A stretch of DNA of 64,000 nucleotides. Source: Methanosarcina horonobensis HB-1 = JCM 15518. Its GTDB lineage: Archaea > Halobacteriota > Methanosarcinia > Methanosarcinales > Methanosarcinaceae. Positions 54,879 through 63,598 of this stretch are shown piece after piece. The translations under genes and the position numbers were made by a program. The stretch is from positions 4,195,036-4,259,035 of the forward strand of contig NZ_CP009516.1 in assembly GCF_000970285.1 (NCBI RefSeq), in the 5' to 3' direction. The stretch's first letter is position 1, and every line of letters starts with the position of its first letter. The notes below the pieces were generated by a model. It was not told the origin of the DNA and did not search any database. It saw only the letters and a list, made by a program, of their open reading frames with translations.

Positions 54879-55538
54879 TTACCATACCTTCGGGATTAGC
54901 CTGTAAGTTCTCTTTGTATACTCCCTGTACCCTTTCACTTTCCGAACTAAGACCTCTTCTTCGAGCTTCAACCTGTACAGGAACAGGAAAATAAGTAATG
55001 TCGAAATGCCGAGAGAGTAATATGCATTGAGTATAAGGGGAATACCAGCAGCCTGCAGGAGATTCCCTGCATAAGCCGGATGTCTTATAAACCTGTACGG
55101 CCCGCTTTCGATAAGCTCATGGTTATCCCTGATTTCAATATGAGCAGAGAAGTACTCTCCCAGAGTCCATATACCCCATGCCCTGAGGACCGTTCCGGAT
55201 ACTGTCAGCACTGTCCCGGCGGCGGTAACTGCAAAAGAATACCTGGGAAAAAAGCTGTATTCAAGAACAGGAACAATTAAAAGCAGCCACCAGAAAAATA
55301 AAAGCATGTTGCGAGTCCATTTACTTGACTGTACTCCTGACAGGTCTGATCCCCTGTATGCGAATTTTTCTGCCCGCAGATAGAATATAAGAACTCCTGC
55401 ATAAACATAAACTGGCAGATGATAAAAAGAGTTCCAGTTTCTGTCCAGAATTATCCAGGTTTCAACTGCCAGTAACAGCATAAATATGCTTATGATCCAG
55501 CTAATACGATCTTCATTCTTGTTTTTGAGCTTAACCAT
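54879..55538 (-). CDS. Isoprenylcysteine methyltransferase-like membrane protein
   Basis: 219 aa, four or five hydrophobic helices. The C-terminal half has the ICMT/PEMT pattern: LIESGPYRFIRHPAYAGNLLQAAGIPLI followed by EEEVLVRKVKGYREYTKRTYRLIPKVW. Family members methylate protein C-terminal cysteine or phospholipid head groups using SAM. The RHPxYxG motif and final EYxxYxxxVxRxIP form are intact. The substrate in archaea is unknown. Confidence 0.85.
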   Translation of the reverse strand: MVKLKNKNEDRISWIISIFMLLLAVETWIILDRNWNSFYHLPVYVYAGVLIFYLRAEKFAYRGSDLSGVQSSKWTRNMLLFFWWLLLIVPVLEYSFFPRYSFAVTAAGTVLTVSGTVLRAWGIWTLGEYFSAHIEIRDNHELIESGPYRFIRHPAYAGNLLQAAGIPLILNAYYSLGISTLLIFLFLYRLKLEEEVLVRKVKGYREYTKRTYRLIPKVW

Positions 55539-55702
55539 TTACTATTTTAATTAAAGTAATTGTTTTTGTATTTTTCTAATTTCTCAGTAAATCCATGAGA
55601 AAGCGCAAAAAGCGGATGAGGCTTTAAAAGGTTTGATATCTCGCCAGAAGTCATGAAAAATAACCGTCAAAAATATCATTGTTGGCAACTTTATTCGGTA
55701 AT

Positions 55703-56245
55703 ATGAAAGAAGCTCTTCTTCTTATTGATATCCAGAATGACTATTTTCCAGCCGGCAGGATGGAACTTGCTGGCATGGAAGACGCAGCAAAAAAAGTATC
55801 TGCCCTTCTAGAATTGTTCCGTAACGCAGGCAAACCGATTTTCTTTATCAGGCATCTTTCTACCAAGTCAGGAGCTGCATTTTTCATACCAGGAACTTCC
55901 GGAGCAGATATCCACGTCAGTGTCCAGCCCCTTCAAGGAGAAACAGTCATTGAGAAGCATTTTCCGAATAGTTTTTTCCAGACCGAACTTCTCTCACGGC
56001 TGAAAGAGGCAGATGTGACATATCTGGTAGTCTGTGGGGCAATGAGCCATATGTGTATCGATACTACCGTCAGGGCTGCAAAGGAACTTGGCTTCACATC
56101 TACCCTAATTGCCGATGCCTGTGCCACTCGCGACCTCAAATTAAAAGACGAAATCCTGCCTGCATATGTTGTTCATTCTGTTTTCATGGCTGCACTGGAC
56201 GGTATGTTTGCAAATGTTATGACCACAAACGAGTACATTTCTTGA
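55703..56245 (+). CDS. Isochorismatase-family cysteine hydrolase
   Basis: 180 aa from ATG 55703 (TTG 55679 upstream is in frame but lacks support). ALLLIDIQNDYFPAGRM (Asp), EKHFPNSFFQTELLSRL (Lys), and VVCGAMSHMCIDTTVRAAKELGF (nucleophile Cys) give the Asp-Lys-Cys triad of nicotinamidase/isochorismatase-like hydrolases. It hydrolyses an amide or ester of a small molecule. Nicotinamidase has extra metal ligands not seen here. Confidence 0.9.
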   Translation: MKEALLLIDIQNDYFPAGRMELAGMEDAAKKVSALLELFRNAGKPIFFIRHLSTKSGAAFFIPGTSGADIHVSVQPLQGETVIEKHFPNSFFQTELLSRLKEADVTYLVVCGAMSHMCIDTTVRAAKELGFTSTLIADACATRDLKLKDEILPAYVVHSVFMAALDGMFANVMTTNEYIS

Positions 56246-56307
56246 AAACTCCCTTTTCAGGGTTCCTTACTGAAACTCATTATAATAAATTGTTCACTTT
56301 CTGAGGC

Positions 56308-57594
56308 TTAAACTTCTGGTTTTTTGAAGTTTTCCTGACTTTGTTCTGACTTTTTAGAGTTTTGTTTTGACTTTTCGGAAGAGAGCCTCCCATAAAGTTT
56401 TGTGAAGGGAGTCGCAGTTATCCCGTGGAGCACAATGGACATACAAATTACCAGACTGACAACAGGCCATATCTCTTCTGTTCCGGTCTGTATAATTGAG
56501 AACTGGGCATAGTAAAAGGCTGCTATTCCAACAGGGCCAAACCAGCCTGCAAGAAGAGAGTTCAGATTGCTTTTGATAACGGGCACAAGGGGTCTAATAA
56601 GAAAAAGGATAGGTATTCGGTGCAGCAATAAAATTAAGAAAGCCAGGAGTAAGCCATTCCATCCGAGTTTTATCCATTCCTGCCAGGGTGCGACCAGGCC
56701 TAAAAGGGTGAACACGGGAATCGTGAAGAAACGGTCCATACCTTCCACTACCCGGTCTTCATCATATCTTTGTTTTGCAGTCGAAGTCATGTTAAAGAGT
56801 GTTCCGGCAGCGAAAACAGCAAGAATCCCATCGCTCCCTAATAATTTTACGCTGCCAAGTACGATCAGTGCCATAGCAAGAGTATAGGAAACATAAGAAG
56901 ATTGGTCAATAGTCTTTTTGCTTAGAGCTGTCCTTAAGAGATATCCGGCAATATAGCCAATTATAGCTCCAAGAGCTACAGCAGCGCCAACCTCCCAGAG
57001 GAGGGTATGTATCAGCCAGTGGCTTATAGCCTCTTCAGGCCTGCAGGTAATCAGGAGAATTGGAAGCAGTACGAAAGGGTAACCTAATCCATCGTTGGAA
57101 CCGGATTCTACTGAGATTAAGTACCTTAGATTTTCAGGAAGGTTATCTTTAGCCAGTTTTCCGCTCAGGATGGATAGTGAAAGAATCGGGTCAGTTGGGG
57201 TCATGATCGCACCCATGAGTAGAGCTAACAGGAAACTGAAGTCCAGAATCCAGTAGATAAGCAGACTATTTATTATCCACATAAAAGGCATTACAATTCC
57301 AAGCATAGGAACTATGGAGCGCCAATTTTTGAGAGTATAGGTATAAGGAATTCTGAGAGCCACACCCATAACACCGATAGCAAGAGACGTTCTGGCAGCT
57401 TCTTGCAGCAGGTAATGGTTCCAGAAACCTGAATTGAAAACAGGTGAAGTTATTAAACTCAGCAAAAAACCCACTATCAAAGCTATAAAAGGTTGTGAGA
57501 AGTTCCATTTCCTAATAAGCTGAGAGACGATTCCAAGAAAAAGAACAAGTGAGCCTACAACCACCAGAATAATATTTAGAGCAGTTTCCGTCAT
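56308..57594 (-). CDS. Na+/H+ antiporter, CPA1/NhaP type
   Basis: 428 aa with about 12 hydrophobic segments. The ion-binding helices are recognisable: MTPTDPILSLSILSG (TM4) and ISVESGSNDGLGYPFVLLPI (the ND motif of TM5). FAAGTLFNMT and the C-terminal helices also fit CPA1 (NhaP) exchangers. It expels Na+ or K+ in exchange for H+. The last 25 residues are a polar, Lys/Ser/Glu-rich tail. Confidence 0.92.
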   Translation of the reverse strand: MTETALNIILVVVGSLVLFLGIVSQLIRKWNFSQPFIALIVGFLLSLITSPVFNSGFWNHYLLQEAARTSLAIGVMGVALRIPYTYTLKNWRSIVPMLGIVMPFMWIINSLLIYWILDFSFLLALLMGAIMTPTDPILSLSILSGKLAKDNLPENLRYLISVESGSNDGLGYPFVLLPILLITCRPEEAISHWLIHTLLWEVGAAVALGAIIGYIAGYLLRTALSKKTIDQSSYVSYTLAMALIVLGSVKLLGSDGILAVFAAGTLFNMTSTAKQRYDEDRVVEGMDRFFTIPVFTLLGLVAPWQEWIKLGWNGLLLAFLILLLHRIPILFLIRPLVPVIKSNLNSLLAGWFGPVGIAAFYYAQFSIIQTGTEEIWPVVSLVICMSIVLHGITATPFTKLYGRLSSEKSKQNSKKSEQSQENFKKPEV

Positions 57595-57783
57595 CTCACT
57601 AACCCTGTTAATTTGAACTGTTTATATCGGTAAAAGAAAAAAGATTAATTAAACAGGTCCTTGTCCAAAAAATAAATAGATCCTAATCCGAAAATAATCT
57701 AAAAAGCAAGAATTTACCCTATTTCTTAACAGTAAATAAAAGGTAGTTAGTATTAAAAAACACTACCTTCCAGAAGAAGTAAT

Positions 57784-57995
57784 TCAAGTCGCTCTGCCGT
57801 GATGACAGGTAACTTTGCCTGTCGAGCAGTATACTCCAGAAATATCCTCAGGAGGAGGAACCTCTCCTGCGGGCATATTCTCCATTTTCTGTTTTAAACT
57901 CTTAATTTGTCCTGCGCACAGCTACTGTCACCTGAACAGGACAGTGTGAGCATTGACACTTATTAATATTTGCCGACACATAAGGAACTTTAAAA
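57784..57995 (-). pseudogene. Decayed DUF2769 gene
   Basis: The minus strand reads KVPYVSANINKCQCSHCPVQ, then after a frameshift SSCAQDK, and, after further loss, MENMPAGEVPPPEDISGVYCSTGKVTCHHGRAT and a stop. It matches the intact DUF2769 protein at 29390-29785 in order and ends in the same GRAT. The first Cys block survives while the middle is shifted. The rest of the 444-bp gap 57595-58038 contains no gene. Confidence 0.75.
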
Positions 57996-58038
57996 CAGAC
58001 AAAATATGTCTGTGCTGTACTTCAGGCATTCCAGACTC

Positions 58039-58494
58039 TCAGTCTCCGAATTTTTTCGAACTTATAACAGGATATCCTGCATCTATCCAGGCATTAATCC
58101 CGCCCTGCATATTGTAGACATCTGAGTATCCTGCATTTACAAGGATTGTGCTGGCTGAAACGCTTCTGTGTCCTGATCTGCAATAGACCAGTATTTTTTT
58201 ATCTTCAGGAACCTCATCTATCCGGGCTTCAAGAAGACTATCCGGACTCAAATATGAACCGCCGGAATTGGTTACAGGAATAAGGACTGCACCTTCTATA
58301 TGCGATGAGTTAAACTCGGAAGGCGTACGGACATCAAGTATGAATACATCTTCTTTTTCTATCAGTTCCTTTGCTTTTTCAACGGTTATGTTCTTAATTC
58401 CTGCAGGACTATCTTGAGCCCGCGGAGCAAAGATCATTATTGCAATCAGAAGTACTAAAAAAGAAGCTAAGTATACTAAGTTTTGTTTGTCCAA
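58039..58494 (-). CDS. Membrane-anchored rhodanese
   Basis: 151 aa. A single N-terminal hydrophobic helix (LVYLASFLVLLIAIMIFAP) anchors a rhodanese domain outside the membrane: ITVEKAKELIEKEDVFILDVRTPSEF, then HIEGAVLIPV, active-site loop VYCRSGHRS (Cys nucleophile) and AGYSDVYNMQGGINAWIDAGYPV. It would transfer sulfane sulfur or bind sulfur/arsenate. The upstream 150 bp contain a short plus ORF that I do not trust. Confidence 0.9.
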   Translation of the reverse strand: MDKQNLVYLASFLVLLIAIMIFAPRAQDSPAGIKNITVEKAKELIEKEDVFILDVRTPSEFNSSHIEGAVLIPVTNSGGSYLSPDSLLEARIDEVPEDKKILVYCRSGHRSVSASTILVNAGYSDVYNMQGGINAWIDAGYPVISSKKFGD

Positions 58495-58792
58495 TCAGAG
58501 ACTCTCCTTATTCATTAACAAAGATAGAAACAAGAGAATCCTGAACAGAAAAGGATCTCTTAAACTGTTACCGATAATAACAGGCTTATCTGAATATAAA
58601 ACAATTACGGAGCACTCCAAAATTTCAGCCTGCCTCTCTGTCGTTTTTGGTCCCTGGTCACAGCATATAAGCCTTATGTAAAACGATTCAGTAAATCCAT
58701 GTTAGACCAAAAACCGGCAGCGTAAAAATTATCAAATAACACTTTACTGCAAAAAGTTGAGTAATGTCTGTCACTCCAATTTATGCAGAGAT
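58495..58792. other. Intergenic region before the tandem duplication
   Basis: About 300 bp with no convincing gene. The tandem duplication starts at 58793, where AATGAAACACTATC joins unrelated DNA. Confidence 0.4.
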
Positions 58793-59146
58793 AATGAAAC
58801 ACTATCAAAAACTAAAACATTATCATCAAACACAAAAATAGAAAATTAGACCAGTTCGTCGGCCCATTCTGATGAATATCAGTCAGCACTCCACAGGACT
58901 CACGTAGTTGAACTTAAAAACTTGCAGCATAGAACTCCAAACTGCTAAAATACAGTATTTATAACAGATTTGTTCATGCTTAATTTCCGATCAAGTGCTT
59001 AAGTTCTAACATGAGAGACCTATAAGACCTATATTACATGTTACTGGAGGCTAAGAGTTATTGCCCCTTTAATAACGCAGGACCGTACGAACAAGTCTTT
59101 ATTGGTTTTCTACTTGTTATTCTAGCCTTACATTTTGTACTTTACC

Positions 59147-59431
59147 TTACCACCAGTTGCCGAAGCCGCCGCGGCAGCCGAGGTTGCATTTGTTGACTTC
59201 CCCGATGGCACCTCTTAGGTTAAACACTTTAATGCAGGGATCGCAGCAGTCTCCCTTCCCAAACCAGTTGTTTCCAAAGCCACAGTTTCCAAATCCACCA
59301 AAGCCGCAGTCAAACCTATCGCCAAAGCCACACTTGCCGCCTCTCCAGTCTCCGGCACTTGCTGAGGTAGCTGTCAGTGACGCTACGAAAAGGACTGCCA
59401 GGAAAATACCCAGTACTTTTCTCATTTCCAT
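59147..59431 (-). CDS. Secreted Gly/Cys-rich small protein, copy A
   Basis: 94 aa. A signal peptide (VLGIFLAVLFVASLTATSASAG) precedes a Gly/Phe-rich part (CGFGDRFDCGFGGFGNCGFGNNWFGKG) and a conserved end: GDCCDPCIKVFNLRGAIGEV, NKCNLGC, and WW at the C-terminus. SD GGAGG lies about 10 bases upstream. It is the paralogue of 62669-62935: the signal peptide and the CCDPC tail are nearly identical while the Gly-rich centre is diverged. Probably an exported metal-binding or structural peptide; family not known. Confidence 0.75.
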   Translation of the reverse strand: MEMRKVLGIFLAVLFVASLTATSASAGDWRGGKCGFGDRFDCGFGGFGNCGFGNNWFGKGDCCDPCIKVFNLRGAIGEVNKCNLGCRGGFGNWW

Positions 59432-59518
59432 TGATTTATACCCTCCAAAATTTTCTTATTTCCGATACAATTTAAGATTTGTTGACTTTTAGATCCCAGC
59501 TTCCATATGTGAAGAAAC

Positions 59519-59588
59519 GGTGTAACAATTGCATGTCAATTAATCATCTGATAATAAATGTAGATAATTAACTGACAGGTATTACACC
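59519..59588. promoter_or_regulatory. Imperfect inverted repeat in the 5' region of copy A
   Basis: A left arm beginning GTGTAACAATTGCATGTCA and a right arm ending TAACTGACAGGTATTACAC face each other about 24 bp apart. The same structure recurs in copy B at about 63023-63094. It may be an operator or leader hairpin for the secreted protein gene. Confidence 0.5.
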
Positions 59589-59928
59589 TACTATGTACAT
59601 ATGAAAGTGATTTCGACATGTATCAACAAATTGTATCCAACACAAAATAAGTATTAGAATTATATAATATATGGAGAAATATAAATTAGGAAAGAAAATA
59701 TATAAAAATATAAATTTTTTTATATATATTTGATAACCGTTTTGTCAAAACATTACATAATATTCATCGACGTAGTGAAATATATTTACGGCATATTATT
59801 TCAACCAAAAAAATAGCCTGAAAAAATATAAAAAATAAAGTATACTTAAGAAAAATACTAAGGAAAAAACAAGAAAAAATAATAAAGGAAAAATTAATTA
59901 TTTTAACTGAATTTAGTTTTATATGAGT

Positions 59929-59987
59929 GAACTACCCCTCCCTGCTTTCTTCGAAAGCGAGGACGGAGCTTCCTTCGAGTGATTACG
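59929..59987 (-). ncRNA. Right-end hairpin, possible TnpB guide RNA (omega RNA)
   Basis: On the minus strand the sequence after the tnpB stop contains the stem GCTTTCGAAGAAAGC and ends at the element boundary. In IS605 elements TnpB uses an RNA from this region plus the flanking DNA as guide. It is inferred from position; transcription is not shown. Confidence 0.45.
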
Positions 59988-61232
59988 TCACTTGGATATT
60001 TGCAGAATGCATGTATCCATCAGTAAACCTGTTTGTCGAAGATTATCAGAAAACTTCTGATAGCCTGTCCACAGGGCATTCTGTGATAAGAACCGCTTCA
60101 TAATATTGATAGCACTATTTCTATCTCTATCAATTACGTTTCCACAATCACATTTCATAGTCCGTTCATAAAGAGGCATCTCGTGTCTTTTTCCACAAAC
60201 ATAACACTCTTTTGAAGTATAGCTTTCATCAATTTTTATTACCCTTTTACCTATAAATTCTGCTTTATAGGCTAAAAATTCGATGAAGCGAGATAAATAT
60301 CCTTGATTTTGGGTTGATATATTTTGAGAACGTTTTCTTTTTCCTTTTAACTTCCTAGATTGAGCCATTTCCTTGACACTAAGATCACCAACAATTATAG
60401 TATTGGCTTTAGTGTTCTCAATCATGGTTTTAGAAAGCTTATGCCGAAAATCTTTGATCTGATTAGATTTCTTTGCTTCTATTTTTCTATATGTTTTGTG
60501 TAGTCTATTCCATCTCTTGCTTCCTTCTTTACAATGATCTCTTCTGGATTTAATTAGATCTATCTTCGAATTCCAATATTTATCTGTTCTTGCTGTTTTA
60601 ACTTCAAAGAATTTTCCTTGAGTGTTTATTGCTGTCACTATTTTTGTAATTCCTAAGTCTATTGCTTGATACAAATCGTTATCAACATACTCTGTGATTG
60701 GAGTTTCTTCGTATGTTATGGATACAAAGAATTTTCCTCTGCCCTTATATGGATCATCATTGTAAATTTCAATCTGCTTGATTGCCAACAAATCAAATGC
60801 GTTTCCTACTTCGAAAGATAATGGGATTTCATTTACCTTATGAGAGAAACTGAGTTTTCCATCCTTGATTTTGAATCCGCTTTGATTGTAAACCAGAGTC
60901 ATAAAATATTTTCCACTTCTGAATTTTGGTGGTCTTGCAGATTTATCACTATTTTTCCAGAGCGAAAAGAATGATTTATAACTAGCATCGAGCTTTTTCA
61001 GAACTGATTGCAGTACTTTAGAATACACTATATTGTACTCAGGAAATTTTTCTTTTAATGTTGGAAGCTGATTCTGTTGTTCTACATACTTTACACTTCT
61101 CTGTTCAGTTTTCCATGCTTCTTTTCTTTCAGCTAGAGCGAAATTATAGAGGCATCTACACTGTTCCGAGAGTTGCCAAAGAACATCTACCTGTTCTTCA
61201 GTTGGATTTATCTTGATCTTCTTCGTCAGATG
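59988..61232 (-). CDS. tnpB: TnpB RNA-guided nuclease (IS605 OrfB)
   Basis: 414 aa from ATG 61232 (MHLTKKIKINPTEEQ); ATG 61256 would add MWRIKAN. Domains: an N-terminal helical part (LWQLSEQCRCLYNFALAERKEAW), wedge region, RuvC I LYQAIDLGITKIVTAI (Asp), the segment TIIVGDLSVKEMAQ where TnpB usually has 'VEDL', and a zinc ribbon CYVCGKRHE, MKCDCGN, then RuvC III DRDRNSAINI. The usual RuvC II Glu is Gly, but a Glu in IDESYTSKECYVCG may take its place. It lies after tnpA with about 35 bp overlap. TnpB cuts DNA guided by its omega RNA. Confidence 0.93.
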   Translation of the reverse strand, partial: HLTKKIKINPTEEQVDVLWQLSEQCRCLYNFALAERKEAWKTEQRSVKYVEQQNQLPTLKEKFPEYNIVYSKVLQSVLKKLDASYKSFFSLWKNSDKSARPPKFRSGKYFMTLVYNQSGFKIKDGKLSFSHKVNEIPLSFEVGNAFDLLAIKQIEIYNDDPYKGRGKFFVSITYEETPITEYVDNDLYQAIDLGITKIVTAINTQGKFFEVKTARTDKYWNSKIDLIKSRRDHCKEGSKRWNRLHKTYRKIEAKKSNQIKDFRHKLSKTMIENTKANTIIVGDLSVKEMAQSRKLKGKRKRSQNISTQNQGYLSRFIEFLAYKAEFIGKRVIKIDESYTSKECYVCGKRHEMPLYERTMKCDCGNVIDRDRNSAINIMKRFLSQNALWTGYQKFSDNLRQTGLLMDTCILQISK

Positions 61233-61647
61233 CATATTTGCCTTGATTCTCCACATATTTTTTAAGTGCGTCTAGGGTTACCTGCCCTGTCGATGCTATA
61301 AAATACGATCTTGACCAGAACATATCTTTCCATAACATAGTTTTTACTTCAGGAAAATTTTTTCGAATCTCCCTTGAAGTTATTGTTTTGATGGTGTTAA
61401 TGTACTTTGGAATATCGAGTGAAGGTTTTGCTGAAAATAATAAATGAAAGTGATCTTTGTCACACTCTATATTCAACACTTCAACTTTGAAGGTTTCACT
61501 TATGTTATGGATTTTAGTTTTGAGAAAATCAATAATTAGAGGATTAGTTAGAGCCTTTCTTCTATATTTCACACATTGGACGAAATGATAATGGAGTGAA
61601 TATACAGAATGGCTTCCTCGATCCAGTTTACACTGCATAGTTATCAC
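61198..61647 (-). CDS. tnpA: TnpA IS200-type Y1 transposase
   Basis: 149 aa. The HUH motif is seen as DHFHLLFSAKPS (about 65-76). The catalytic Tyr lies in LDALKKYVENQGKY (about 127-140). Start region MQCKLDRGSHSVYSLHYHFVQCVKYRRK is typical. It excises and inserts the element as single-stranded DNA next to a short target. It precedes tnpB with an overlap, so the two are translationally coupled. Confidence 0.95.
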   Translation of the reverse strand: MITMQCKLDRGSHSVYSLHYHFVQCVKYRRKALTNPLIIDFLKTKIHNISETFKVEVLNIECDKDHFHLLFSAKPSLDIPKYINTIKTITSREIRKNFPEVKTMLWKDMFWSRSYFIASTGQVTLDALKKYVENQGKYASDEEDQDKSN

Positions 61648-61714
61648 TATATTGATATAACTATAAGTATAATAATTATGCTAATGTTGTTTTGTAGAAG
61701 TTGACGGCTTTCAT

Positions 61715-61758
61715 CCCCCACCTGCCAGCCTGATGGCTGTCGAGGAAGGGGACTTCCC
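61715..61758. repeat. Left-end subterminal hairpin of the IS605 element
   Basis: CCCC, then GCCAGCC-TGAT-GGCTG and GGGG in an imperfect nested stem, near the boundary at 61769. TnpA recognises such hairpins. Confidence 0.7.
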
Positions 61759-61884
61759 GCCTTAGAGTTAAAGACATTTAATAAAAATAATCATGCAAAG
61801 TTAGCTCTCATCAAAGATAAGAGCATCATAAGGAAATTATAGTGGATTTTTAGTGATTGAAATATTCTAGCGAATTACTATTAT

Positions 61885-62136
61885 CCGACCTTCCGCAGAT
61901 GTCTTCAAAAAACTAACATTTTTCCTGCTATCGTTTTTGGAGTATTAGTCGAAAATCTGCATTTGTTGTCTCAACTGAAACTTCGGGAAATAGCTGCTGG
62001 AAGTTTTCAACGAAGGCAAGAGGGCGAAAATTGTGGGACATTTCAAAAACACATGTTTGAGTAACCAGGGAGATTTTCAGAAAAAACGATAGCAGGAAAA
62101 ATTATGAAAATTGAAAGGACATCTGCGGAAGGTCAG
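61885..62136. mobile_element. 252-bp MITE-like insertion
   Basis: Left end CCGACCTTCCGCAGATGTC and right end (reverse complement) CTGACCTTCCGCAGATGTCC are terminal inverted repeats that continue, with gaps, to TTTTTCCTGCTATCGTTTTT, about 55 bp each. It is flanked by TATTAT on both sides (61879-61884, 62137-62142). Copy B has a single TATTAT at 63559-63564 and no insert. The inner 140 bp has no gene; a short frame (RAKIVGHFKNTC) may be a transposase relic. Confidence 0.9.
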
Positions 62137-62227
62137 TATTATAATAAGAATGGCAATATTACTCAGGGGGATAGTTTTGAGTAAAGAGGCTGACGGAAAA
62201 GAAAAAGGTTATAAATAAGATAAAGGA

Positions 62228-62428
62228 ATGTCAGACAAAAAAAGATCAAATAAACAGTTTTACTTAATTTATGGAATAATTCTGGTTATAGTCCTTTTTA
62301 TAGCATATCTTCTTCTAATGAAACACTATCAAAAACTGAGACATTATCAAACACAAAAAATAGAAATTAGACCAGTTCATCGGCCCATTCTGATGAATAT
62401 CAGTCAGCACTCCACAGGACTCACGTAG
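62228..62428 (+). pseudogene. 5' end of the ferric-reductase-like gene, truncated by duplication
   Basis: MSDKKRSNKQFYLIYGIILV, then IVLFIAYLLL, matches the first 30 residues of the gene at 63599. At 62316/62317 it switches to the start of copy B, giving an unrelated tail (KHYQKLRHYQTQ). A TAA also closes the upstream extension. It is a duplication by-product, not a functional gene. Confidence 0.8.
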
Positions 62429-62668
62429 TTGAACTTAAAAACTTGCAGCATAGAACTCCAAACTGCTAAAATACAGTATTTATAACAGATTTGTTCATGC
62501 TTAATTTCCGATCAAGTGCTTAAGTTCTAACATGAGAGACCTATAAGACCTATATTACATGTTACTGGAGGCTAAGAGTTATTGCCCCTTTAATAACGCA
62601 GGACCGTACGAACAAGTCTTTATTGGTTTTCTGCTTGTTATTCTAGCCTTACGTTTATGTACTTTACT

Positions 62669-62935
62669 TTACCACCAGTTGCCGAAGCCGCCGAAGCCAC
62701 CGCAGCCGAGGTTGCATTTGTTGACTTCTGAGACGGCACCTCTTAGGTTAAACACTTTAATGCAGGGATCGCAGCAGTCTCCCCCCCTATCCCAGTCAAA
62801 CCATTTGCCTGGGAACCAGCCGTCTCCAAAGCCACAGTCTCCCCACCAGTCATCCCCGGCACTTGCCGAGGTAGCTGTCAGTGACGCTACGAAAAGGACT
62901 GCCAGGAAAATACCTAGTACCTTTCTCATTTCCAT
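62669..62935 (-). CDS. Secreted Gly/Cys-rich small protein, copy B
   Basis: 88 aa. The signal peptide is identical to that of copy A (VLGIFLAVLFVASLTATSASAG). The centre (WWGDCGFGDGWFPGKWFDWDRG) differs, being Trp/Asp-rich rather than Cys/Phe-rich. The end GDCCDPCIKVFNLRGAVSEV and NKCNLGC is conserved. The conserved half argues for function of the Cys tail. Same SD as in copy A. Confidence 0.75.
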   Translation of the reverse strand: MEMRKVLGIFLAVLFVASLTATSASAGDDWWGDCGFGDGWFPGKWFDWDRGGDCCDPCIKVFNLRGAVSEVNKCNLGCGGFGGFGNWW

Positions 62936-63598
62936 TGATTTATACCCTCCAAAATTTTCTTATTTTCGATACAATTTAAGATTTGTTGACTTTTAGATCT
63001 CAGCTTCCATATGTGAAGAAACAGTGTAATAATTGTATGCCAATTAATAATCTGATAATAAACCTAGATAATTAACTGACAGGTATTACACCTACTATGT
63101 ACATATGAAAGTGATTTCGACATGTATCAACAAATTGTATCCAACACAAAATAAGTATTAGAATTATATAATATATGGAGAAATATAAATTAGGAAAGAA
63201 AATATACAAAAATATAAATTTTTTTATATATATTTGATAGCCGTTTCGTCAAAACATTATATAATATTTATCACCGAATCTGAATATATTTACTGTATAT
63301 TTTTCAACCAAAAAATGCCCTGAAAAAATATAAAAAATAAAGCTTACTTAAGAACACAGTAAGGGAAGAATAAGAAAAAAATAATAAGGGAAAATAAGAA
63401 AAACAAAAGGAGGAAAAAATTCTTTTAACTGAATTTAATCTTGTGCGAGTAAAGATATTTAAAAAAATAACCATATAAAGTTAGTTCTCACCAAAGACAA
63501 GAGCATCATAAGGAAATTATAGTGAATTTTTGGTGATTGAAATATTCTAGCGAATTACTATTATGATAAGAATGGCAATATTACTCAGAGGGATAGTT
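62936..63598. other. Intergenic region of copy B
   Basis: About 660 bp. It includes the imperfect inverted repeat (63023-63094), the very AT-rich stretch 63170-63240, and both empty insertion sites. No gene seen. Confidence 0.5.

Larger units (their letters stand above)
58793..59928. repeat. Tandem duplication copy A, left part
   Basis: Aligns collinearly with 62317-63450. It includes the downstream flank, the secreted Gly/Cys protein gene and its 5' region. It continues at 61770-61884 and 62143-62316 after subtracting the IS element and MITE. Total unit about 1425 bp in A and 1422 in B. Confidence 0.92.
59929..61769 (-). mobile_element. IS200/IS605-family element, tnpA + tnpB
   Basis: Comparison with copy B shows where the element entered: both flanks read GAGT in copy A, and copy B has the uninterrupted GAGTAAAG. 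The length is about 1.84 kb. The left boundary lies next to the TnpB stop with the 20-bp hairpin GCTTTCTTCGAAAGC; the right end has stem GCCAGCCTGATGGCTG flanked by CCCC/GGGG. No inverted terminal repeats or target duplication are present, as expected for single-strand HUH transposition. Confidence 0.93.
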
